Shown: positions 1 to 7,210 of the stretch, in pieces
How the letters are laid out: each line of letters starts with the position of its first letter
Numbering within the stretch: position 1 is the first letter of the stretch
Source: an uncultured Oscillospiraceae bacterium
GTDB taxonomy: Bacteria; Bacillota; Clostridia; Oscillospirales; Ruminococcaceae
Direction: 5' to 3'
Length of the DNA stretch: 64,000 bases
Assembly (NCBI GenBank): GCA_910586535.1
Contig: CAJUHS010000003.1
Location: 58,688-122,687, forward strand
Made by a program: the position numbers and the translations under genes
Notes under the pieces: generated by a model
Database searches by the model: none
Told to the model about the DNA's origin: nothing
The model's input: the letters and a program-made list of their open reading frames with translations, nothing else

Positions 1-584
1 TCAGCATCGTCAGCAGCAGCCCATCTCATAAGACCGAAGAAAGGATTAACACCGTCTTCTGTGTAGAACTCATTCCTCATCATAAATTTTCTTTCGATCT
101 TAACCTCAGCAGCAACGCCGGGATCGTAAGCTCCGCTGTCCCAAGCTTTATCGGACCAGTTAGGATTTACCTGTCCGCTGCCCTTAGCAGCAGGATCAAA
201 GCCGCCTGCAGCGCCTACTGCACCGCCAGCCCAGCCAACAATACCCTCTGCTGTCTTAGGAACGATAGCAAGGTCAAAAGTGATCTTACGGATCTGAACA
301 GTGTTGCTTCTGTCTGTGATCTTATCCAGGTCAAACCATACCTTAGGAACCATTTTCTTATCCTGAACGTCAACCTTCAGTCTCTTGGAACCGTTATAGT
401 CCTCAACGGAAAGAACGGACTTATCAGCGCCGGAGTCTGTGTTCATGTAAACGAAAGAGAAGTCGCCGTCTTCAAAGTCGATTGATGTTCCGCCAGCGTT
501 GATAGCGGATACGGACATTGCAGCCATAGTAGTGCAAGCCATAACAGCAGCAGCTACGCCGGCAATGATCTTTTTGATTTTCAT
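1..584 (-). CDS. Secreted protein, C-terminus beyond window
   Basis: The reading frame starts at an ATG at 584 and is still open at base 1, so at least 194 residues are present and the C-terminus is missing. The start follows a GGAGGAAAC ribosome binding site. The N-terminus (MKIKKIIAGVAAAVMACTTM) is a clear signal peptide that resembles those of the next four genes. The rest is a soluble, aspartate/glycine-rich extracellular domain with no motif I recognise. Its place at the head of the surface-protein cluster suggests a related exported protein; whether it shares their C-terminal anchor cannot be seen. Confidence 0.75.
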   Translation of the reverse strand, partial: MKIKKIIAGVAAAVMACTTMAAMSVSAINAGGTSIDFEDGDFSFVYMNTDSGADKSVLSVEDYNGSKRLKVDVQDKKMVPKVWFDLDKITDRSNTVQIRKITFDLAIVPKTAEGIVGWAGGAVGAAGGFDPAAKGSGQVNPNWSDKAWDSGAYDPGVAAEVKIERKFMMRNEFYTEDGVNPFFGLMRWAAADDA

Positions 585-730
585 TGTTTGTTTCCTCCAA
601 TTCTATTTGCGGGTCTGTTTCTGCCCACCTTAGTAAGATAATTATATCATTAAATATTCACTAAAACAATATACTTTTTTTATAATATTTACCGCAATTT
701 TTTGTTCAATTTAGCGAAAACAGCAAAAAT

Positions 731-759
731 AAATCCGTCCTGTATTATCGGACGGATTT
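731..759 (-). terminator. Intrinsic terminator after the 778-1587 gene
   Basis: AAATCCGTCC pairs with GGACGGATTT across a nine-base loop, followed on the minus strand by a T-rich run. It lies about 20 bases beyond the stop codon. Confidence 0.8.
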
Positions 760-777
760 ATCGCTATAAGTATTGTC

Positions 778-1587
778 TTATTTCCTTTTTTTAGCAGCTA
801 TTGCAGCAACTCCGGCAACGGCAAGTACCGAAATCATAGCCGCAGCGGAAACATTGCCGGTAGCAGCGGAAGTTGTAACCGCGGTATCAGCAGCAGGCTC
901 AGTCTCAGCAGGAGCAGCCACCTCTTCGGCGGGAGCCTCTGTTTCTTCGGAAACGGGAGCTTCGTCCTTCTCAGCGTCATCAGCAGCTGCTTCATCGTCA
1001 GCCTCAGCAGGAGCGGCTGTTGTTTCCTCGGGAGCTGCGGCAGTCTCTTCAGCAGCAGGCTCTGCGCCGTACGTGCCTACCGTAACCTGCTCGCCCTCTT
1101 CGGCCGTAAGGAGCTTGATCGCACCCTGAGGAGCGTCGGCCTTTGTAATATCCGCAGACTTTACAATAACGTTGCATACCATAAAACCAAGACCGCCGTC
1201 ATTCAGCGTAGAAATTACGTCGGCAGGAATAATAAACTCCACAGAAGTCTGACCGTCGGCAAGAACAAAATTGCCGTCGCTCTCCATTGCATAAGCGGTA
1301 TCGCTCTGAAGACTGGTTGTAAAGCCCGTCCAGTCCGCATCGTGGTTTATCGGTCTTAGGTGGTGGAGATGCTCGCCCACAAGCGGCTCCTTGATCTCAA
1401 CGGTAAGTACGATCTTCACGTCGCCGCCGAGAGCCTCAAGATCCGCCTTGGGAATGCATTTGCCCGCTTTCCATATGCCAGGATATTCGCTGTCAAGATC
1501 AATGGTTGTGGCAAACGCGTTTACCGCCATCATAGAAACTGCCACCGCAGCGGCTGCAAGGGAGCATAAAAACTTTTTAACGTTCAT
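778..1587 (-). CDS. Surface protein with TGN-type C-terminal anchor
   Basis: 269 residues from the ATG at 1587, which follows GGAGGTAATGGT; longer in-frame starts lack a binding site. Residues 1-26 are a signal peptide ending AFA. About residues 27-175 form an extracellular domain of unknown fold, similar to the domain of the 1758-2558 protein (both begin with LDSEYPG and share a KEPLVG stretch). A stalk rich in Ala, Glu, Asp and Pro follows. The last 30 residues are ATGN, a hydrophobic segment and KKRK, the layout of a sortase sorting signal but without a classical LPXTG. Function is unknown; display on the cell surface is inferred. Confidence 0.85.
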   Translation of the reverse strand: MNVKKFLCSLAAAAVAVSMMAVNAFATTIDLDSEYPGIWKAGKCIPKADLEALGGDVKIVLTVEIKEPLVGEHLHHLRPINHDADWTGFTTSLQSDTAYAMESDGNFVLADGQTSVEFIIPADVISTLNDGGLGFMVCNVIVKSADITKADAPQGAIKLLTAEEGEQVTVGTYGAEPAAEETAAAPEETTAAPAEADDEAAADDAEKDEAPVSEETEAPAEEVAAPAETEPAADTAVTTSAATGNVSAAAMISVLAVAGVAAIAAKKRK

Positions 1588-1696
1588 ACCATTACCTCCA
1601 TATTGGTTTTGTATTAATTTTAATGAAGTAATTATAGCATGACAGTTCATCTTAAATATAGCGTTATTTTGACAATTATATCATGATTTTGTCTGA

Positions 1697-1733
1697 AAAT
1701 AAAAAAATAAAAACCGAGGGAGCAAGCCCTCGG
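1697..1733 (-). terminator. Intrinsic terminator after the 1758-2558 gene
   Basis: CCGAGGG pairs with CCCTCGG, followed on the minus strand by a long T-rich tract (1697-1713). Confidence 0.85.
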
Positions 1734-1757
1734 CTTTAAAATGTACGGTGGTAAAAA

Positions 1758-2558
1758 TTACTTTCTCTTCTTAGCAACTACAGCAGCAGCGCCTGCAACA
1801 GCCATTACAGAGATCATAACAGCAGCGGAAACGTTGCCTGTAGCAGCAGGAGTTGTAACAGCTGTGTCAGCTGCGGGAGCGTCTGTTGCAGCGTCGTCAG
1901 CAGCGGGAGCCTCGTCAGCAGGAGCTTCAGCTGCGTCGTCTGCGGGAGCAGCGTCATCAGCGGGAGCTTCAGCTGCGTCGTCAGCAGGAGCATCGTCTGC
2001 GGGAGCAGCGTCAACGGACTTGCCATCCATGATATCGGTAGCCTGAGCCTCGTCAACAACCTTCATAGCGCCCTGAGGAGCACCTGCGGAAAGCTCAGCG
2101 GACTTGATGATAACGTCGTTTACCTGGAAATAAAGGCCGGCGCTCTCGTCCTCGTTGCCCTCAGCGTCAACATAGCCCTTAAACTCGGACCATACGGACT
2201 CGGGAACTACAAATTCAAGAGAAGTCTGACCGTCTGCAAATACAAAGAATCCATCGCTCTTTCTGACAGCTGTATCGCTTGTGAGACCGTCTGTGACAGC
2301 GTCCCAGGAAACACACATATTCATAGGCTTAGCAAGGTGGTTGTGAGTACCTACGAGGGGTTCTTTCAGCTCAACGGTGAGAACTACCTTAACGTCGCCG
2401 CCGATAGCTTCAAACTCAGACTTGGGAATGCCCTTGCTTGCAGCCCATCCGCCGGGATATTCGCTGTCAAGAGTAACTGCGGCAAATGCATTGATTGCTG
2501 TCATGGATACGGCAACAGCCGCAGCCGCAACAGCTGCGAGAACTTTTCTGAACTTCAT
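1758..2558 (-). CDS. Surface protein, paralogue of the downstream gene
   Basis: 266 residues from the ATG at 2558 preceded by GGAGGAAATTATT. It has a signal peptide (residues 1-27, ending AFAA) and an extracellular domain that matches the neighbouring 778-1587 protein in order and motifs. The stalk of about 60 residues is built from near-repeats of APADDAAEAPADD. The C-terminus is ATGN, a hydrophobic stretch and KKRK. The gene has its own terminator. The pair looks like a tandem duplication whose stalks have diverged. Ligand and role are unknown; a wall- or membrane-anchored display protein is inferred. Confidence 0.85.
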   Translation of the reverse strand: MKFRKVLAAVAAAAVAVSMTAINAFAAVTLDSEYPGGWAASKGIPKSEFEAIGGDVKVVLTVELKEPLVGTHNHLAKPMNMCVSWDAVTDGLTSDTAVRKSDGFFVFADGQTSLEFVVPESVWSEFKGYVDAEGNEDESAGLYFQVNDVIIKSAELSAGAPQGAMKVVDEAQATDIMDGKSVDAAPADDAPADDAAEAPADDAAPADDAAEAPADEAPAADDAATDAPAADTAVTTPAATGNVSAAVMISVMAVAGAAAVVAKKRK

Positions 2559-2706
2559 AATAATTTCCTCCAATTCTTTTGCAGACCGGTTAAAACAGCC
2601 TGCTGCGTACATAGTACATATTTGCATAATAATTATAGCATTGCAGTGTAAAAATTTCAACGTGTTTTTTATACAGTAATTATCCGGCATTTTTGTTGAA
2701 AACAAC

Positions 2707-2734
2707 AAAAAGGGTACCAAAAGATACCCTTTTT
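2707..2734 (-). terminator. Intrinsic terminator after the 2759-3397 gene
   Basis: AAAAAGGGTA pairs with TACCCTTTTT around a short loop, so it is symmetric and could stop transcription in both directions. Confidence 0.75.
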
Positions 2735-2758
2735 GGAAACATTTAATTTTGGTAAAAA

Positions 2759-3397
2759 TTACTTTCTCTTTCTTGAAGCGGCAGCAGCGGCGCCAGCAGC
2801 AGCCATTACAGAAATCATAACAGCGGCGGAAGCGTTGCCTGTTGTTGCGGACTGAGTATTGCTGTCTGCAGCGGGAGCGGTCTCGGCAGCAGCAGGAGCT
2901 TCAGTCTCAGCGGGAGCGGCTTCTCCGCCCAGACCGGACACGGTAAAAGTAATCTTTACCGAAGAACCGATAGCGGTAGCCTGGTTTACGGGAGAATCGT
3001 TCTTTGTTTCGCCGTACTGATTGTAAATTTCAATTCTGTAGTTGCCCTTTTCCTCAATATCGCCGTATTTGATCTTGGCAGCGTCAAATGAAAGCTCGGA
3101 ACCGTCCACTTCGACCTTGTCAAGAACCGCTGTAGCCTCGGGAGCGCCTGCAAACATCTGCTCGATGTCTACAACGAAAACTCCGAAATCGGCAGCGCCG
3201 GCAACAGCTGTGGATTCAAGGGTATACTGTCCGTCGCCCGTTACGGCAACAGAGGACTCCCAGTCCTGAACAGCCCATGCCGTATCGGCAAAGCCCAGCT
3301 TTGCGGTGTATTCGTCAGCGGCAAAAACGTTTACCGCCGCAGCGGAAAGAGCTACTGCCGCAGCAGCTGCAGCCGCCAGTATCTTTCTGATCTTCAT
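2759..3397 (-). CDS. Surface protein with TGN-type C-terminal anchor
   Basis: 212 residues from the ATG at 3397, which follows GGAGGAATTTATT. Signal peptide residues 1-26 (MKIRKILAAAAAAAVALSAA). The extracellular part (about 27-155) is unlike that of the two neighbours. It resembles a small beta-rich carbohydrate-binding or cohesin-like module in composition, but no diagnostic motif is visible. A short Ala/Glu/Pro stalk leads to TTGN, a hydrophobic segment and RKRK. The shared C-terminus marks it as part of the same surface-display set. Confidence 0.83.
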   Translation of the reverse strand: MKIRKILAAAAAAAVALSAAAVNVFAADEYTAKLGFADTAWAVQDWESSVAVTGDGQYTLESTAVAGAADFGVFVVDIEQMFAGAPEATAVLDKVEVDGSELSFDAAKIKYGDIEEKGNYRIEIYNQYGETKNDSPVNQATAIGSSVKITFTVSGLGGEAAPAETEAPAAAETAPAADSNTQSATTGNASAAVMISVMAAAGAAAAASRKRK

Positions 3398-3543
3398 AAT
3401 AAATTCCTCCAAAAATCAAATTTGATATCCTGTTACAGTAATTAAAAAAGCAGGATAACACATATATATTATACAACGGCGCGTTAGAAAAATCTATAAT
3501 AATTTTGTATAAAATAAAACGATTACATTGTGCATTTTTACAA

Positions 3544-3578
3544 AAATATCCGCCGCAGTACTGCCGCGGCGGATATTT
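3544..3578 (-). terminator. Intrinsic terminator after the 3602-3913 gene
   Basis: AAATATCCGCCGC pairs with GCGGCGGATATTT over a nine-base loop; a T-rich stretch follows on the minus strand. Confidence 0.8.
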
Positions 3579-3601
3579 ACGCTTTGTTCAAAATATAAAC
3601 A

Positions 3602-3913
3602 TTACTTAGCCTTCTTGGCAACTACAGCAGCTGCTGCGAGAGCAACAGGGATAACTGCGAGAGCTATAGGAGAGTTGCCTGTAGGGGGGTTGGGAGCAGG
3701 AGTCTCGTCCACAACGGGAGCCTCGTCTTCATCAACATCGTCGTCAGCAGGAGTCTCGTCCTCTTCGATATCGTCGTCACCGATCTCCTCGTCGCCTGCG
3801 TCGTCAAGTGTAGCGTCGTCAACATCTGCACCTGCAGCGGATACAGTCATTGTGAGAACTGTAGCGGACATAGCGCATACAGCGATAGCAGCAAGAATCT
3901 TCTTAAGTTTCAT
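3602..3913 (-). CDS. Short acidic surface peptide with NPPTG motif
   Basis: 103 residues from the ATG at 3913 (GGAGG site eight bases upstream). A signal peptide (residues 1-25) is followed by a mature part of only about 45 residues, almost all Asp, Glu, Ala and Pro. The C-terminus is NPPTGN, a hydrophobic stretch and KKAK. NPPTG fits the NPXTG sorting-signal variant better than any other C-terminus in this cluster. With no folded domain it may be a wall spacer or charge-bearing surface peptide; that role is inference. Confidence 0.8.
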   Translation of the reverse strand: MKLKKILAAIAVCAMSATVLTMTVSAAGADVDDATLDDAGDEEIGDDDIEEDETPADDDVDEDEAPVVDETPAPNPPTGNSPIALAVIPVALAAAAVVAKKAK

Positions 3914-3967
3914 TGTTAATTCCTCCATTCAATTGTTTTGTATATAGTTTATCTTAACTATGGTGTA

Positions 3968-3996
3968 ATTATAACATAATAGTTCTTCAAATCCAA
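3968..3996 (-). promoter_or_regulatory. Promoter of the short acidic surface gene
   Basis: On the minus strand TTGGAT (3991-3996) and a perfect TATAAT (3968-3973) are separated by 17 bases. The rest of the 3914-4235 gap is AT-rich and holds no gene that I can see. Confidence 0.6.
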
Positions 3997-4235
3997 TTGC
4001 CAATTTAACAATTTTTCAGAGCTTTTCAGCGCATAATTTGCACAACATTCACAAAAACGAGGATTTTTTTCACTAAAAAATTAAATTTTGGTTACAATAT
4101 TTCCTGATTTTTAATCATATGTAAAATACTTCCGAATATTTTCGCAATATTTTTTTATTCATTTTGCGCGTATAAGGCTTTACAAATTTAAATAATATGT
4201 CATAATAATAGAAAATAAAGCAAAGGAGGAAGCGT

Positions 4236-4469
4236 ATGGATCTCAGACTTAAAGAGCTTAGGTACAGCAATCACCTTTACCAGCGCCAACTCGCCGAATA
4301 TCTACACTGTACCCAGCAAACATACTCCAGATACGAAACGGGAGAGCTTCAGCCCTCGCTTTTAGTTATGGAACGGCTCGCCGAGTTTTACGAAACCAGC
4401 GTTGATTACATTATGCGGCTAACGGACGATAAGATACCCCACAGCCGCAAAAACAAACGCGGAAGCTGA
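4236..4469 (+). CDS. Small XRE-family helix-turn-helix protein
   Basis: 77 residues after an AAAGGAGG site. Almost the whole protein is one Cro/C1-type HTH domain: the recognition-helix region reads CTQQTYSRYETGE and the domain ends in a VDYIMRLTD segment typical of XRE regulators. It has no sensor domain. It is strikingly like the 80-residue protein at 33666-33908 (shared YQRQ, AEYL, CTQQTYSRYE), so the two are paralogues. No obvious operator was found. The target is unknown; neighbours on both sides are envelope genes. Confidence 0.85.
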   Translation: MDLRLKELRYSNHLYQRQLAEYLHCTQQTYSRYETGELQPSLLVMERLAEFYETSVDYIMRLTDDKIPHSRKNKRGS

Positions 4470-4681
4470 ACAAAGGCATTTTATTATTTCGGAGGGATTT
4501 TCCGTTAGGGCGGAAAGTTTCTCCGTTGCTTTTTTATACAAATAAAAACATTCGCAGAATAATTTTTTTGTTGAAATAAAGGAAATCTAAGAAACAATAT
4601 ATACTTTCCCGAAATAAAGATGTATAATGTTGAAGCGGCGCAAATCTCACACATATCAATCATTAAAGGAGATAAATACTT

Positions 4682-5545
4682 ATGAAAAAATTTCTTGCAG
4701 CAGTACTTTCGCTCTCCCTTTGCGGAGCTATGCTCACCTCATGCGGCGGCAGCGGCGAGGGAACCGATACCGGTCTTACAGAAAGCCAAACATCTTCTGC
4801 GACAGAAACCACTAAAACGGAAACGGAAGCAGAAACCGAAACCGAGACAGAGACTGAGACTGAGACAGAAACGGATACTGCGACTGAAACCGAAGCGAAA
4901 ACTGAGGGCAGCGCATATGCAAGCATTGACGAATTTGCAAAGGACAGCGAAATTTTCTCCCTGCCCACAGAAACGGTCTCCGCAGCCGACAGCCTTACAT
5001 ACGGCTTTGTAAAGACCCTTGAGGGCGCAACCGAGTTCTACATGGACGTTGAATCCACCGACGGAAGCATGGCCATGATAATGGCTCTGTCCGGAAAAGA
5101 CGTATACATGAAAGTAGCGGAAGCCTCTTCCGATGAAAACCTTACCATTATAATAAAGGACTCCGTTATGTATATGATGGACGACGAAGCAAAGTCGGGA
5201 TACTATTTTACTGCCGACGAGGAAACAATGAGCGAGTACAACGTTGAAGAACTGCTCGGCGAGCTTGACATTGATAAGGAAATCGAAGAAGCCGAGGACG
5301 TTAAGACGTGCAAGGTAACGATAGACGGCAAGGAATACACCTTTGAGACAGCTGAAACAGGCGGCGGTTTCCTGTTTGACAACGACAAGCTTTATGCGAT
5401 AATTAATCCCGTCTCCGGAAACGAATTTAACGCGCTTATCATTCATGATTTTTCCGGCAGCGTTCCCTCTGACGTATTTGAAGTACCCTCCGATTATGAG
5501 CTTGTCGACCTTGAAGCCGCTATGGCTGAACAAGCTGCACAGTAA
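4682..5545 (+). CDS. Lipoprotein with Thr/Glu-repeat linker
   Basis: 287 residues; AAAGGAG site upstream. Residues 1-20 are a lipoprotein signal with the lipobox LTSC and Cys21 as lipid site. Residues about 40-73 are an alternating Thr-Glu linker encoded by imperfect ACxGAx repeats (about 4802-4900). Residues 75-287 form one globular domain rich in beta-strand-like alternation and Met, reminiscent of LolA/LppX-type lipid-binding or DUF-type lipoprotein domains, but I cannot assign it. A monocistronic gene converging on the SLOG gene. Likely tethered to the outer face of the membrane. Confidence 0.85.
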   Translation: MKKFLAAVLSLSLCGAMLTSCGGSGEGTDTGLTESQTSSATETTKTETEAETETETETETETETDTATETEAKTEGSAYASIDEFAKDSEIFSLPTETVSAADSLTYGFVKTLEGATEFYMDVESTDGSMAMIMALSGKDVYMKVAEASSDENLTIIIKDSVMYMMDDEAKSGYYFTADEETMSEYNVEELLGELDIDKEIEEAEDVKTCKVTIDGKEYTFETAETGGGFLFDNDKLYAIINPVSGNEFNALIIHDFSGSVPSDVFEVPSDYELVDLEAAMAEQAAQ

Positions 5546-5555
5546 AGGTCTGCGG

Positions 5556-6023
5556 CTATTCCGCAAGATTAAATATTTCAACGCCCTTGGCGGTCGCCAT
5601 GCGGACGGTCTGACCCGTTCCGCACGGCGATTTTTTATTATAGTAGCACACACAGCAGTCGGCATAAAACACAAGCTTTTCGTTCCGCAGCTTCATGCAG
5701 CCGTTATAGTAACGATCCGACACATATTCCTCCCCGTCGGCAAAAACGCGTATCAGCGAAAGCAGAAGCTTCTGTTCGTCTTTCCACGCTTTGGTCTGCT
5801 CCGAAAAAGTGCAGGGAAGTATAAGGTGCAGTCTGATGCCTGTATATTTTTTCCGCAGGGCAAGCACCGCCGCCTCGCACAGCATATCCCACCCGACCGC
5901 GCCGCCTGCGTAAAAGTCGGTGCAGCCGTTTTGGATAAGCGTTTCAAGCGTTGCCATGAGCCTGTTTTTAAGCTCCCGCGTAATTTTAACGTCCCTGTGT
6001 CCCGTAAAACAAACCGTTTTCAT
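5556..6023 (-). CDS. SLOG-domain (YspA/DUF1273-like) protein
   Basis: 155 residues. The N-terminus CFTGHR and the glycine-rich motif GGAVGWD (about residues 40-46) are signatures of the SLOG Rossmann-like superfamily (DprA, LOG, YpsA/YspA), which binds nucleotides or nucleotide-derived ligands. The length suits the short YspA-like branch, which is often a stand-alone gene. The stop lies 10 bases from that of the preceding lipoprotein gene, so the two genes converge tail to tail. The biological role of this branch is not established; ligand binding is inferred from the motif only. Confidence 0.8.
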   Translation of the reverse strand: MKTVCFTGHRDVKITRELKNRLMATLETLIQNGCTDFYAGGAVGWDMLCEAAVLALRKKYTGIRLHLILPCTFSEQTKAWKDEQKLLLSLIRVFADGEEYVSDRYYNGCMKLRNEKLVFYADCCVCYYNKKSPCGTGQTVRMATAKGVEIFNLAE

Positions 6024-6112
6024 AAAAGCCTCCGTATGTAATTAAAATCCTTATATTTTATATTATACAGCAAATTAGACCATAAATCAATACTTTTAGG
6101 ACAATATATACT

Positions 6113-6141
6113 TTAGACGATAAATTATTATGTACTATGAT
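6113..6141 (+). promoter_or_regulatory. Candidate promoter of the 6161 HTH gene
   Basis: TTAGAC (6113-6118), 17 bases, TATGAT (6136-6141). Transcription would begin near 6148, which argues against the upstream ATG at 6137 and for the start at 6161. Confidence 0.45.
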
Positions 6142-6160
6142 TATCATGGGTGATAATACT

Positions 6161-6499
6161 ATGAAAGAAAATCATGAACATGAAAACGTAGAAAAGTTTG
6201 TAAGACGTTTAACCGAACTCAGACAACAGAGAAATGTCTCGGCACGGGACATGAGCCTTTCTCTTGGGCAAAACGAAAGCTACATTAATAAAATAGAAAA
6301 CCAAAGATCCATGCCCTCGCTTTTCGGCTTTTTCTGCATATGCGAATATTTCGGCATTACTCCGAAAGAATTTTTTGATTACGAAACGGAAAGCCCCGCA
6401 ATATCAAACGCGCTTTCCGATGAGATACGCAGGCTGGATTATTCCGAATCCATGCATATTTTAGAGGTAGTCCGCGATATAAATAAACGTCGGAAATAA
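6161..6499 (+). CDS. XRE-family transcriptional regulator
   Basis: 112 residues from the ATG at 6161, preceded by GGGTGA; an in-frame ATG at 6137 overlaps the likely -10 box. Residues about 10-70 are a Cro/C1-type HTH: RNVSARDMSLSLGQNESYIN and KIENQRSMPSLFGFFCICEY. The C-terminal 40 residues form a short helical tail with no known ligand-binding fold. This one-domain architecture is common among clostridial regulators near mobile or surface genes. It lies next to the 442-bp hairpin element. Target genes are unknown. Confidence 0.82.
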   Translation: MKENHEHENVEKFVRRLTELRQQRNVSARDMSLSLGQNESYINKIENQRSMPSLFGFFCICEYFGITPKEFFDYETESPAISNALSDEIRRLDYSESMHILEVVRDINKRRK

Positions 6500-6525
6500 A
6501 AATTTTTCTTTTTAAAAACCTTTCT

Positions 6526-6967
6526 TTTGCTTTGTCTTGATTTAATGCTCTTGTAATTGTTATTATGTGCGTTGAGGTGCGAGGGACAACCCTACCGTGG
6601 AGAGGGGGAGGCGCTCTCGGAAAATTTAGGGACGCTGAGCCGCCCTCCCCCCTCACGGGTTTTCCCTCGCGCTCCTTTTCCCCTCGCCCTCTCCCTCTCC
6701 CGGCTCACGCTATGCGAAAAGACTAAACTTATCCGAGGATATTTAATTTTTCCGAAAATGTGTTAGTATCACGGGATAGCATAGCAGGGGAGGGAGAGAG
6801 TTAAGGAAAGAGGGAGCGCGAGGGGGAAAACCATAAGGGAGAGGGAGGGGTCGTGCGCGCGTCCCTTAATCCTGACTGAGCCCCCTCCCTTTCCCTTGTG
6901 GTTGTCCCCCTCGCACCCCAACGCACATAATAACAATTACAGCAACAATAAATCAAGACAAAGCAAA
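6526..6967. mobile_element. 442-bp imperfect hairpin element, MITE-like
   Basis: The ends are perfect 15-base inverted repeats: TTTGCTTTGTCTTGA at 6526-6540 and its complement at 6953-6967. Pairing continues inward for about 50 more bases with a few mismatches, and more loosely through purine/pyrimidine-biased arms to a centre near 6746. No credible gene lies inside. A 100-bp sequence with the same ends lies at 48684-48783. This suits a non-autonomous, MITE-like repeat; no clear target duplication was found. Confidence 0.65.
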
Positions 6968-7093
6968 CCAAAATACATCAATATATCGCACTTTGTGAAA
7001 TATAACGGCATATTCCCTGAAAACATTATTGTGCAAAACCCACAAAGAAATTAACGTTTTGTACTCTAATTTGTGGAAAATGTTGTTAAAGCA

Positions 7094-7122
7094 TTGCAAT
7101 TTTTGAACAAATAAGCTATACT
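7094..7122 (+). promoter_or_regulatory. Promoter of the EF-G paralogue
   Basis: TTGCAA (7094-7099), 17 bases, TATACT (7117-7122), giving a leader of about 80 bases. Confidence 0.6.
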
Positions 7123-7210
7123 ATATTGTGTTAAAAAATAAATTTTTGTTTATTTGTAACAAAAAACCTTGCTGCAAATATTCAGATAGGAACAGGAGTT
7201 GTATACCCAT

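Noticed and set aside
773..2046. Long plus-strand Ala/Ser-rich frames opposite the surface genes
   Set aside because: They are shadows of the Ala/Glu/Asp stalks on the other strand.
1758..2046. CRISPR-like or coding tandem repeat
   Set aside because: The regular GCAGGAGC-type units code the APADD stalk; spacing and content are not those of an array.
4739..5674. 311-residue minus frame over the lipoprotein gene
   Set aside because: Reverse reading of a gene with signal peptide, lipobox and binding site.
6357..6766. ORFs across the 442-bp hairpin element
   Set aside because: They are Arg/Pro/Leu-rich translations of a biased palindrome, with no binding site or homology.
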